A stretch of DNA of 12,542 nt, taken from positions 7,240 through 19,781 of the forward strand of contig JAAUZS010000123.1 of NCBI GenBank assembly GCA_014804495.1, written 5' to 3'. The position numbers and the translations under genes were made by a program. The notes below the pieces were generated by a model. The model was not told the origin of the DNA, did not search any database, and worked only from the letters and a program-made list of their open reading frames with translations. Each line of letters opens with the position of its first letter. Within the stretch, counting starts at the first letter, position 1. This document shows, piece after piece, positions 1-6,694 of this stretch. Origin of the DNA: Lachnospiraceae bacterium (GTDB lineage Bacteria > Bacillota > Clostridia > Lachnospirales > Lachnospiraceae).

Positions 1-615
1 CTGCCCGACATCATATTGATGCCTAACGTTGGTGTCCGCGGCGTAATGTGGCAGGAAATCGAGGGACGTAAACGTACGTCTCCGGCGCGTATGATGGTAT
101 CCGTCTTCCAGATGGAAGACCTAAACAATATTCTGGTCCGTCTCACCGGAGAATACCGCTGGGAAATGTGCAAACGTATTCAGGGTGCAAGATGGAACGA
201 TGTTTCAGAACCGTCGCTTACCAGCGAATATTTCGATTATATCCAGTTCTATAAGAAGAACAGAGACCTGTCCCCTGATGCTAAAGACAAGATTAAGATT
301 GCAATGCAGAAGGCTAAGAACAGCTATAAGGAAATGTATGTCAGGGATTATCTGTCATGGGTTGTATTTGAGGGAGCCGGTTCGCCTCGTCTTAACAAGG
401 TGGCACGTACCATTCTGTTTACTCATTGCCCGTTTGCAAGAGAAATACGGAACAAACTGAAAGCCAATCCATTGTATAAGGAAATGATGGACCGTTACGA
501 TATCAAGCTTTCACAGAAACTTCACCACATGGATAATCTGACGCAGAAGATGAAGAATTCAGGAGTGGAGATACCGACAGAGATTGAGGAACAGAGGGCG
601 TTCTTATTAAAGTAG
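1..615 (+). CDS. Uncharacterised protein, C-terminal part (5' end outside window)
   Basis: The reading frame is open from base 1 and ends at TAG 613-615, giving about 204 visible residues. The upstream codons read LPDIILMPNVG without a stop, and no ribosome binding site precedes the internal TTG at 16 or ATG at 19. I therefore treat this as the C-terminal portion of a longer protein that begins outside the window. The visible part is soluble and rich in charged and aromatic residues, with no membrane segment and no signal peptide. Features include a WQEIEGRKRT stretch near the start, RWEMCKRIQGARWND near residue 55, a YFDYIQFYKKN segment and a helical, basic C-terminus. The composition suggests a helical cytosolic domain. 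I do not recognise a family with confidence and assign no function. It converges on the OFA transporter and shares a terminator with it. Confidence 0.8.
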   Translation: MPDIILMPNVGVRGVMWQEIEGRKRTSPARMMVSVFQMEDLNNILVRLTGEYRWEMCKRIQGARWNDVSEPSLTSEYFDYIQFYKKNRDLSPDAKDKIKIAMQKAKNSYKEMYVRDYLSWVVFEGAGSPRLNKVARTILFTHCPFAREIRNKLKANPLYKEMMDRYDIKLSQKLHHMDNLTQKMKNSGVEIPTEIEEQRAFLLK

Positions 616-617
616 GG

Positions 618-644
618 TTGAAGGTATTGAAGGTATTGAAGGTG
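618..644 (+). repeat. Three tandem copies of a 9-base unit
   Basis: Just after the stop codon, TTGAAGGTA occurs at 618-626 and 627-635, followed by TTGAAGGTG at 636-644. The third copy runs into the left arm of the terminator hairpin. It is non-coding and probably arose by slippage; no function can be assigned. Confidence 0.7.
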
Positions 645-721
645 TACAACAAATAAAAGGAAGAGGGCTCATTGCTTGGAAATAAGCAGAGACGCCCTCT
701 TCCTTTTATTTGTTGTACACC
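641..721. terminator. Bidirectional rho-independent terminator with 28-bp perfect stem
   Basis: Bases 641-668 are the exact reverse complement of 694-721, and the 25-base loop contains a smaller TGCTT/AAGCA stem (673-677 with 684-688). The core GAGGGC/GCCCTC is flanked by CTTCCTTTTATTT on the right and its complement on the left. RNA from either strand therefore forms a GC-rich core stem followed by a U-rich tract. It lies between two convergent genes (ends at 615 and 754), as expected for a shared terminator. The stem is unusually long for that job. Confidence 0.85.
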
Positions 722-753
722 CAAAATACTTAATTACTCAATAACGTATTAAT

Positions 754-2103
754 TTACGCCTTATCCTTGTCAGCAGGTTTTACGAGAACCAGACTGATTA
801 TCAAAGCGATTATGTAAAGTACTATTGTTGCGTACAGTACTGTCTGATATCCTGTCGGATTGACTTCAATCATTTCTACGCCGCCGTCTGCAAGCGCATG
901 CTCGATTTCTACAGGCGTTCCAAAACGATTCACGATAAATGTAGCCATCTGGTTACCGGTAAGTCCGGCAAATGCCCATGCTGAAAGGGTAATACCGTGT
1001 ATAGCGCTGATACTGCCCATTCCGTAATGGTCGGACAACAATGTAGGCACATTGGAGAATCCGCCGCCGTATCCTGCATTTACTACGAAAATGAGGCACA
1101 GAACCAAAACAGTCAGAAGCATATTGCCCTCTCCGTTCTTAATTCCGTTTGTCAGAATCGCGATTCCCGTAAATGCAATGGAAAGTATAAATATAAGCTT
1201 ATAAATCGTATTTCTGTCCTTCATAGTGTCCGCCCATGCAGAGAATCCAAGACGTCCGCCGGCATTGAAAACGGCTGATACTGTGGAGATAATTCCGACT
1301 GCACCTGCAAGCCCTATACATTTAACAATCATCTTCTCCTGTGAAATCAATGCAAGACCACAGGTTATATTGATATAGAACATAAGCCAGATTCCGATAT
1401 AATTGGTAACCGGTCTGGTCTTAATAACAGACATAATACTCTTCCGTTCTTCCTTAGACTGCGGTTCATGCCAGTCATCAGGTTTCTTAAGAAGCAGATG
1501 TCCTACGAACATCATAACAAAATAAACTACCGCCAGAATCAGGAACATCTTATATATTCCGCCATCTCCGAGGTTTTCAAGCATAGCCTGCATAATCGGA
1601 CTTGCAATCGCCTTTGCCGCACCGAAACCTGCAACTGCTAAACCTGTAGCAAGACCTTTTCTGTCCTGAAACCAAAGCATTAATGTCTTAACGGGGGAAA
1701 GATATCCGGTTCCCAAACCAATGCCCATGATAAAACCGTAGCATATGTATATTCCGATGAGAGCAATAATACTTCCTTTGTGAGTGCCGCCGTAAAAAAT
1801 GAAATATCCGGTTCCCGCCATTCCGACTGCGAAACATATTGCCGCAATCAAAGAGGATTTATGAATATCCTTCTCAACCACATTTCCGAGAAACGCCGCA
1901 GACATTCCAAGGAAAAAAATTGCAAAGCTGAATGCCCATTCTGTCGCTCCTTTTGAAAAGCCAATATACTCAGCTATTTCCTGGCTAAAAATCGACCAGC
2001 AATATACCGTACCGATACTGCAGTGTAAAAGCAATGCGGGAACTGCCGCGCGAATCCACTTATTGTTGCGCCAACCCCCTGTTTTTTTTGTACTTTCTTT
2101 CAT
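754..2103 (-). CDS. OFA-family (oxalate/formate antiporter type) MFS transporter
   Basis: This 449-residue integral membrane protein has about 12 hydrophobic segments and a central hydrophilic loop near residues 205-232 (KKPDDWHEPQSKEER). The segment WFQDRKGLATGLAV at 144-157 is typical of the OFA branch of the major facilitator superfamily (oxalate:formate and related monocarboxylate transporters). GGRLG around Arg284 is probably the conserved transmembrane-8 arginine of that family. By my recollection of OxlT, the second key basic residue is a lysine in transmembrane 11. The corresponding stretch here reads SAIHG (366-370), so oxalate is not a safe substrate guess; lactate, formate or another small carboxylate is possible. 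A TTG codon lies two codons upstream, but GAAGGAAGG sits 6 bases before the ATG at 2103 and directly abuts that TTG, so the ATG is preferred. The gene follows the amylase on the same strand at a 135-base gap. Confidence 0.88.
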   Translation of the reverse strand: MKESTKKTGGWRNNKWIRAAVPALLLHCSIGTVYCWSIFSQEIAEYIGFSKGATEWAFSFAIFFLGMSAAFLGNVVEKDIHKSSLIAAICFAVGMAGTGYFIFYGGTHKGSIIALIGIYICYGFIMGIGLGTGYLSPVKTLMLWFQDRKGLATGLAVAGFGAAKAIASPIMQAMLENLGDGGIYKMFLILAVVYFVMMFVGHLLLKKPDDWHEPQSKEERKSIMSVIKTRPVTNYIGIWLMFYINITCGLALISQEKMIVKCIGLAGAVGIISTVSAVFNAGGRLGFSAWADTMKDRNTIYKLIFILSIAFTGIAILTNGIKNGEGNMLLTVLVLCLIFVVNAGYGGGFSNVPTLLSDHYGMGSISAIHGITLSAWAFAGLTGNQMATFIVNRFGTPVEIEHALADGGVEMIEVNPTGYQTVLYATIVLYIIALIISLVLVKPADKDKA

Positions 2104-2153
2104 ACTCAACCTTCCTTCGTCTCCTTCTTTTTACATAATTAAAAGATAATATT

Positions 2154-2182
2154 ACTTTACACTAAAAGAACATATTTTTCAA
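2154..2182 (-). promoter_or_regulatory. Candidate promoter of the OFA transporter
   Basis: Read on the minus strand, TTGAAA (2182-2177) is followed after 17 bases by TAAAGT (2159-2154), about 50 bases before the transporter start. The -10 match is only 4 of 6, so this is tentative. No terminator was seen between the amylase stop and this site, and read-through from the amylase remains possible. Confidence 0.35.
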
Positions 2183-2238
2183 TCATATTTTTAGCCCATG
2201 TTTACAGCCTATGACTATCGCTTTATCTATCACCGCAT

Positions 2239-4002
2239 TTACTTTAATATACATATCGAATCTGCCGGAAGTGTCAGAGTTCCGTCTTCCAATGTAATTA
2301 CTTCTCCATGCAGGGTTAAGTATCCGCGAATCGCCATACCTTCATATCCTGAACCTGTCAGGGAGAGGGTCATCTCCTCATCGGAGTTATTATAAGCAAT
2401 TCCTATTACGCTGTCCTCCCATGTCTTAGTGATGAATGCAAGATATCCGTCTGTCAGGGAATCTACAATTTCGATTTTTCCTCTTGCAATTTCGGGATTC
2501 TCATTACGCAGTCTGACCGCCCGCTTATAATAGTTTAAAAGTGAAGAGTTATCTGCAATCTGCTGCTCCACTCCCGGAAATGACATTGTAATGCCTGAGT
2601 CAGCGTCCTTTGGTCCGTCGGTCATTCCTGTAGTATCCGTATCCGACCATACCATCGGCAGACGCTTATTCTCGTCCTTAGTCCCCTTACTCTTCATGCC
2701 GATTTCCTCACCGTAATATACAAACGGGCTTCCATTCATGGTCATCAGCATACCACACGCCATCTTTAAATCATCCTCATTGCTCTGCAGCGCGTTCGCC
2801 ACACGTCCCATGTCATGATTCGTGATAAAAGGAGCATCTATATAATCAGGATTAGAAGCTGAAAAATCCTCCTGATATTTTAACATAGTCTGAACGAATG
2901 TCTCTGCTTTAGTAGCGCCCTTGGCAGCTTTGATAATCTTACCTTCCGCATCTCCTGCATCAAAATTAAACATGCTGGGTGTCATGCTGGCATAGTATGA
3001 TGTAATCGCCGATTCGCTTGCCCAGACCTCGGAAACCATATAAAAATCCGGATTCAGACTTTTACAGTATGTGAAAAGCCAATTTAAGGTTTCCGTATTA
3101 AAGCTGATATCGCTCTCCTCGAAGTGCATAGCGGCATCCATCCTGAAGCCGTCTACTCCAAGCTCTATCCAGGATTTTGCGATATCTTCAAATTCACTTT
3201 TCAGCGCTTCGCTTGAGAAATTCAAATCCGGCATTTCAGACCAGAATACGCCTTCATAGTACCAGTCTGTGCCATTAACTTTGTACCAGTCACCGTTGAC
3301 CTGTTCTTTTGAAAAATGATAATAGTCCACATAAGGGCAGACAGATGAATCAGGTTCCTCATTTTCCCCAAGTCCGCTTAAATAAGTGCAGGCTTCCTTA
3401 AACCACATATGCTGGCTTGAAGAATGATTAATAACAAAATCAATGATCAGGCGAATTCCACGCGCATGACATTCATCAACCAGCGTCTTAAAATCATCCA
3501 TCGTTCCATATGCTTCATCAATGCCATAATAATCAGTCACATCATACTTATGATATGTAGGCGATGGCATAATCGGCATAAGCCAGATACCGTTGAATCC
3601 CATATCTGCAATATAATCCAGCTTCTGCGTGACGCCTTTTAAATCCCCTATTCCGTCTCCATCCGAATCATAAAAAGAATAAACGAAGATTTCATAATAG
3701 TTTCTGTAATTATCATCAATAATGTTAAGCTCCTGCTCATAGTCGTACACATATGCGGCGTCGGCAGAGGAATCCACGTTTCCATCGGCACCGGACGCTG
3801 CTTCACCTTCCGCGGTGGCAGAACCTTGAGAATCTACACTTCCTACCGACTCAGTTCCGGTAGAATCCACCCCTCCTGCTGACTCAGTGTTTGTAGAATC
3901 CGTGTTTTCTCCCGAACCGGCGCTCCCCTGCCCGCACCCCGCAAGCATGGAAACTATGAGTATAAACACACATGCCATACTTATTAATTGTTTCTTTTTC
4001 AT
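2239..4002 (-). CDS. Extracellular lipoprotein alpha-amylase, family GH13
   Basis: This 587-residue protein begins with a lipoprotein signal: MKKK, a hydrophobic stretch and the lipobox LAGC at 20-23, so Cys23 would be lipidated. A Ser/Thr/Gly/Glu-rich linker to about residue 80 tethers the enzyme to the outer face of the membrane. The GH13 barrel follows, with all four classical regions: DFVINH (188-193), GFRMDA with nucleophile Asp289, SEVWA with acid/base Glu325, and ITNHD with Asp397. DSDGDGIGD (112-120) matches the calcium-binding loop of several GH13 subfamilies, and GEEIGM is at 431-436. A C-terminal beta domain ends near 587. The expected reaction is hydrolysis of alpha-1,4 glucosidic bonds in starch or maltodextrins, but the exact specificity cannot be fixed. 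An in-frame GTG lies at 4014, but AAAGG abuts it; the ATG at 4002, 13 bases from that site and opening the signal peptide, is more likely. The gene sits downstream of the importer operon, separated by a terminator. Confidence 0.93.
   Translation of the reverse strand: MKKKQLISMACVFILIVSMLAGCGQGSAGSGENTDSTNTESAGGVDSTGTESVGSVDSQGSATAEGEAASGADGNVDSSADAAYVYDYEQELNIIDDNYRNYYEIFVYSFYDSDGDGIGDLKGVTQKLDYIADMGFNGIWLMPIMPSPTYHKYDVTDYYGIDEAYGTMDDFKTLVDECHARGIRLIIDFVINHSSSQHMWFKEACTYLSGLGENEEPDSSVCPYVDYYHFSKEQVNGDWYKVNGTDWYYEGVFWSEMPDLNFSSEALKSEFEDIAKSWIELGVDGFRMDAAMHFEESDISFNTETLNWLFTYCKSLNPDFYMVSEVWASESAITSYYASMTPSMFNFDAGDAEGKIIKAAKGATKAETFVQTMLKYQEDFSASNPDYIDAPFITNHDMGRVANALQSNEDDLKMACGMLMTMNGSPFVYYGEEIGMKSKGTKDENKRLPMVWSDTDTTGMTDGPKDADSGITMSFPGVEQQIADNSSLLNYYKRAVRLRNENPEIARGKIEIVDSLTDGYLAFITKTWEDSVIGIAYNNSDEEMTLSLTGSGYEGMAIRGYLTLHGEVITLEDGTLTLPADSICILK
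3835..3900 (-). repeat. Degenerate 11-residue tandem repeat in the amylase linker
   Basis: Residues 35-45 and 46-56 of the amylase are two versions of an 11-residue unit (DSTNTESAGGV, then DSTGTESVGSV), and a third begins as DSQG. This low-complexity spacer after the lipidated cysteine probably lets the catalytic domain reach through the cell wall. Confidence 0.7.
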
Positions 4003-4044
4003 AATAGTGATCACACCTTTCGCTATAGATATTTATGAAGCTTT

Positions 4045-4224
4045 TTTCAAGACGACCATTGTACAATATATACAAATCAACGCAGGCACTGTGAGGCTGC
4101 AGACCACTGAAAGTGGTCTTGTTCTTTAGGCTGCGTCCTTTGCAGTCTTAGTACCGCTGCGGCTGAGCGTAGCGCAAGCGTGCCTGCGTTGATTTGTCTA
4201 TATTGTACAACGACCGTCTTGAAA
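4045..4224. repeat. Split palindrome enclosing the miniature element
   Basis: The outermost bases pair: TTTCAAGAC at 4045-4053 is the reverse complement of GTCTTGAAA at 4216-4224. If the 4058-4210 segment and one copy of CGACC are removed, the flanks join into a perfect 9-bp inverted repeat around GACC. This suggests a pre-existing palindrome (operator or hairpin) in front of the amylase that was interrupted. Confidence 0.6.
4058..4210. mobile_element. Putative miniature inverted-repeat transposable element
   Basis: Terminal inverted repeats of 31 bases (4059-4089 and 4180-4210, starting TTGTACAATATA) match at 30 of 31 positions, the exception being 4071 against 4198. The pentamer CGACC occurs immediately outside both ends (4053-4057 and 4211-4215) as a direct repeat, as expected for a target-site duplication; one extra A at 4058 separates the left copy from the repeat. 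The interior has no open reading frame but contains stem-forming sequence, including AGACCACT/AGTGGTCT at 4101-4108 and 4112-4119, and GC-rich repeats near 4150-4180. No transposase is present, so movement would need a partner elsewhere in the genome. The alternative is a structured leader RNA of the amylase; the flanking duplication favours the element. Confidence 0.55.
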
Positions 4225-4231
4225 CACTTAG

Positions 4232-4269
4232 ATACAAAAACGGTAGTCATTACGGCTACCGTTTTGTAT
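4232..4269 (-). terminator. Rho-independent terminator of the ABC importer operon
   Basis: On the minus strand, AAAACGGTAG (4265-4256) pairs perfectly with CTACCGTTTT (4246-4237). A one-base bulge and ATAC/GTAT pairs extend the stem, and the run of five T follows the GC core. It lies about 60 bases past the stop codon of the last permease gene, the right place and orientation to end that operon. Confidence 0.75.
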
Positions 4270-4329
4270 AACTATTCATAACAATAGAGTATTATCAACA
4301 TGTATCTTCTATTGCATGCTTTACATTCA

Positions 4330-5193
4330 TTAACCCTTAACAGCGCCGCCTGTAACACCTTCAACATAGTATTTCTGCAGACACATGAAGAGGATTGTAA
4401 CAGGTACGGCTACAAGAATACCGCCCGCACAGAACCTTGTGAAGTATCCTTGATAATCGTTAGTCCATACCCAGTTTCGTAATGCTACCGCTACGTTGTA
4501 ACTGTCTGAATAACCAAAAGCAACATAAGAAGCAAATACATAATCACACCATGGAGCCATGAATGCAACCAAAGCCGCATAAATTATGATTGGCTTCGAC
4601 ATAGGAACAATCATTGTAAAGAATACTCTTGCTCTGGAAGCACCATCAATTCTCGCTGCTTCGTCAAGTGCTTTAGGAATCGTATCGAAGTATCCCTTGG
4701 TAACGTAATATCCCATACCTGAGCTTGCCACTGAAATTAGAATCAATCCCGGAATAGCTCCTGACTGTGTCAATCCAAACTGCTTTAACAGGAAGTAGAG
4801 ACAAATCATTGTAAGGAAGCCTGGGAACATACCCAGAATCAACCAGAATCTCATTAAAAACTCACGTCCTTTAAAGCGCATACGTGATAATGCATAGCTG
4901 ACACACAATACAACAATCGTCTGTAACACTGATACAAAAATGGCTATTACCAATGTATTTCCATACCAACGTACGAACTTTGAGTCTGCACTGAACAGCC
5001 ATGTGTAGGAATCCAGTGAGAACTGTTTCGGCAGCAGATAATCAACCATACCGCCGCCTCCTTCATTCATGGAACGGAAACTCTGCAGAATCAGACACAC
5101 GAATGGGAATAACCAAATAATACTAAGAATAATCAATACTGCATAGGTAATCGCATTGCCGATTGCTCTTTTTGTTTTCATAGAACCGCTCAT
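4330..5193 (-). CDS. Oligosaccharide ABC importer permease, MalG type
   Basis: This 287-residue membrane protein has about six transmembrane segments, the usual length for MalG-type (CUT1) inner permeases. The EAA loop that docks the ATPase is clear: EAARIDGASRARVFF begins at residue 178 and ends in IVP near 197. It would form a heterodimeric channel with the adjacent MalF-type permease and pass oligosaccharides from the binding protein into the cytoplasm. The ATG at 5193-5191 shares one base with the TAA stop of the upstream permease (TAATG). AGGAGG at 5209-5204 lies 10 bases upstream, so the first ATG is chosen over a second one four codons later. The gene is last in the operon and is followed by a terminator. 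Maltodextrin specificity is inferred from the neighbouring amylase; a galacto-oligosaccharide role is also possible. Confidence 0.93.
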   Translation of the reverse strand: MSGSMKTKRAIGNAITYAVLIILSIIWLFPFVCLILQSFRSMNEGGGGMVDYLLPKQFSLDSYTWLFSADSKFVRWYGNTLVIAIFVSVLQTIVVLCVSYALSRMRFKGREFLMRFWLILGMFPGFLTMICLYFLLKQFGLTQSGAIPGLILISVASSGMGYYVTKGYFDTIPKALDEAARIDGASRARVFFTMIVPMSKPIIIYAALVAFMAPWCDYVFASYVAFGYSDSYNVAVALRNWVWTNDYQGYFTRFCAGGILVAVPVTILFMCLQKYYVEGVTGGAVKG

Positions 5194-6611
5194 TATTGGA
5201 ATCCCTCCTCATCTTTTACAGATGGCAGCATACCATATACAACCAGTGAAATTACTGCCGTAACAACAAATACCAAAATACCAATGACTGCTGCTACCCT
5301 ATAGTTCGTATCATCTACTGTCAACTTATACAACCATGTTACCAGCAAATCCGTATAACCGGCATTGTTAGAAAGCTTTAATGACATCGGATTACCCGTC
5401 GTCAACAGGAAAATTACGTTAAAGTTGTTCAGGTTTCCTGTAAACTGCGTAAGCAGGAACGGTCCTGTTACGAAGAACATATAAGGAAGCGTGATGCTGC
5501 GGAACATCTGGAAACCATTCGCTCCATCAATTCTCGCACTTTCATATAAGTCTTCCGGAATATTCATAAGCAAACCTGTCATAATCAACATTGTATACGG
5601 AATACCAATCCAAAGGTTGATTACGATAATCATAACTTTTGCCAGGGTTGCATTGGTCCAGAACGGAATCGCTGAACTAATCCATCCCCATTTTAAAAGA
5701 TATGTGTTAATCAGACCGTCACTTGCAAACATCTTATACACATACAACAGGGAAACAAACTGGGGAACAGCTATTGTCATAATCAAGATGGTTCTCCATA
5801 GTTTTTTGAATTTGATTCCCTTTTTATTTATCATAATTGCAACACCCATTCCACAGAAATATGTCAGGAACGTTGCAAAAAAAGCCCATATCAGTGTCCA
5901 ACTCAGTACGACCAGAAATGTAGATCCAAATCCTGACGAACCAAATGAAAACAGACTCTTAAAGTTTTCCAGTCCAACCCAAGAGAACAGATTAGTCGGC
6001 GGCTGATGATTGGCATCATAATTCGTAAATGCAACACAAATCATGAAAATAATTGGCAGCACCGTGAATATGAACACCCCTAAAACAGGTAATGTCAACA
6101 GTGTCTTATCAAAATTTGTATCCAAGAGAGAGTGAAGATCCTGCTTCATTGTTGCAAGCGGCTTGCCTGCCGCAATCAACTTCTCCTCATTTCGGTTCAC
6201 CCTGACATTGACTCTCCATATAAATATGAATGCGACGATAATCATAATTGATAGGATACTATACATCAGGATAAAGAAGCTGTTATCATTATAGGAATAA
6301 GTTCCATTATCATTCATAACCCTTGCAACTGTTCCCAATGTGCCTATATCCTTCAGATAACCCCAGCCAAAACTAACCATATAGTAAATAAACAATACTT
6401 CTATTAAAAGAAGTGCAATTCCACGAAGCAACTGCTTGCGCATGATAGGTCCAAAACCCATAATCAAAAAGGAAACTTTTGTTTTCCAGTCCCCTTCTTT
6501 AAATGTCAAACCGATTTCCTTGAAATCAGCGCCAATCTCCTTAAAAAATCTTCCGATCGAACTTCCATTATTTTTTTTTGCTACGCTACCGGAATTCGTA
6601 TCTTTTCCCAT
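5193..6611 (-). CDS. Oligosaccharide ABC importer permease, MalF type
   Basis: This 472-residue membrane protein starts with a charged cytoplasmic segment (residues 1-55, with repeats of the form FKEIG and FKEG). Early hydrophobic segments near 60-82 and 112-132 follow, then a six-helix permease core from about 170. The EAA motif reads ESARIDGANGFQMFRS, beginning at residue 357, with its terminal proline at 376. The extra N-terminal helices make it longer than simple six-helix CUT1 permeases; MalF-type partners commonly have such additions. It pairs with the MalG-type permease, whose start overlaps this stop by one base, implying coupled translation. GGGAGGG (6627-6621) lies 9 bases before the ATG. 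A hairpin lies between this gene and the binding-protein gene upstream, probably reducing permease synthesis relative to the binding protein. Confidence 0.93.
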   Translation of the reverse strand: MGKDTNSGSVAKKNNGSSIGRFFKEIGADFKEIGLTFKEGDWKTKVSFLIMGFGPIMRKQLLRGIALLLIEVLFIYYMVSFGWGYLKDIGTLGTVARVMNDNGTYSYNDNSFFILMYSILSIMIIVAFIFIWRVNVRVNRNEEKLIAAGKPLATMKQDLHSLLDTNFDKTLLTLPVLGVFIFTVLPIIFMICVAFTNYDANHQPPTNLFSWVGLENFKSLFSFGSSGFGSTFLVVLSWTLIWAFFATFLTYFCGMGVAIMINKKGIKFKKLWRTILIMTIAVPQFVSLLYVYKMFASDGLINTYLLKWGWISSAIPFWTNATLAKVMIIVINLWIGIPYTMLIMTGLLMNIPEDLYESARIDGANGFQMFRSITLPYMFFVTGPFLLTQFTGNLNNFNVIFLLTTGNPMSLKLSNNAGYTDLLVTWLYKLTVDDTNYRVAAVIGILVFVVTAVISLVVYGMLPSVKDEEGFQ

Positions 6612-6648
6612 TGTTCAAATCCCTCCCGATTGTGTATTGCTAATAAGA

Positions 6649-6680
6649 GACCGGGCAGAGAGAAAACTCTCCGCTCGGTC
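6649..6680 (-). promoter_or_regulatory. Intercistronic hairpin between binding-protein and permease genes
   Basis: Fourteen base pairs can form around an AAAA loop (6663-6666): GACCG/CGGTC outer, a mismatch, GC/GC, a wobble, then GAGAG/CTCTC as read on the minus strand. It begins 14 bases after the binding-protein stop and no T-run follows, so it is not a classical terminator. It probably stabilises the 3' end of the binding-protein message or causes partial termination, as known for malE-malF spacing in other bacteria. Confidence 0.65.
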
Positions 6681-6694
6681 AATAGATTCATTAA

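Larger units (their letters stand above)
4003..4329. other. 327-base intergenic region between importer operon and amylase
   Basis: No gene is seen here. From right to left it holds the operon terminator (4232-4269), the inverted-repeat element embedded in an older palindrome (4045-4224), and the short amylase leader. No convincing promoter for the amylase could be picked out. Confidence 0.7.

Noticed and set aside
503..724. Minus-strand open frame of 73 codons across the terminator
   Set aside because: Its start lies in the terminator hairpin, and its repeated TFN residues merely translate the 9-base tandem repeat.
2104..2238. Terminator after the amylase gene
   Set aside because: No stable inverted repeat followed by a T-run was found on the minus strand in this gap.
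4015..4050. Minus-strand TTGAAA with TATAGC 17 bases later as amylase promoter
   Set aside because: Transcription would begin around 4015, inside or after the ribosome binding site at 4020-4016, leaving too short a leader for normal translation.
5491..6006. Plus-strand open frame of 171 codons inside the MalF-type gene
   Set aside because: It lies entirely antisense to a well-supported permease gene with EAA motif, has no convincing ribosome binding site and no recognisable protein features.
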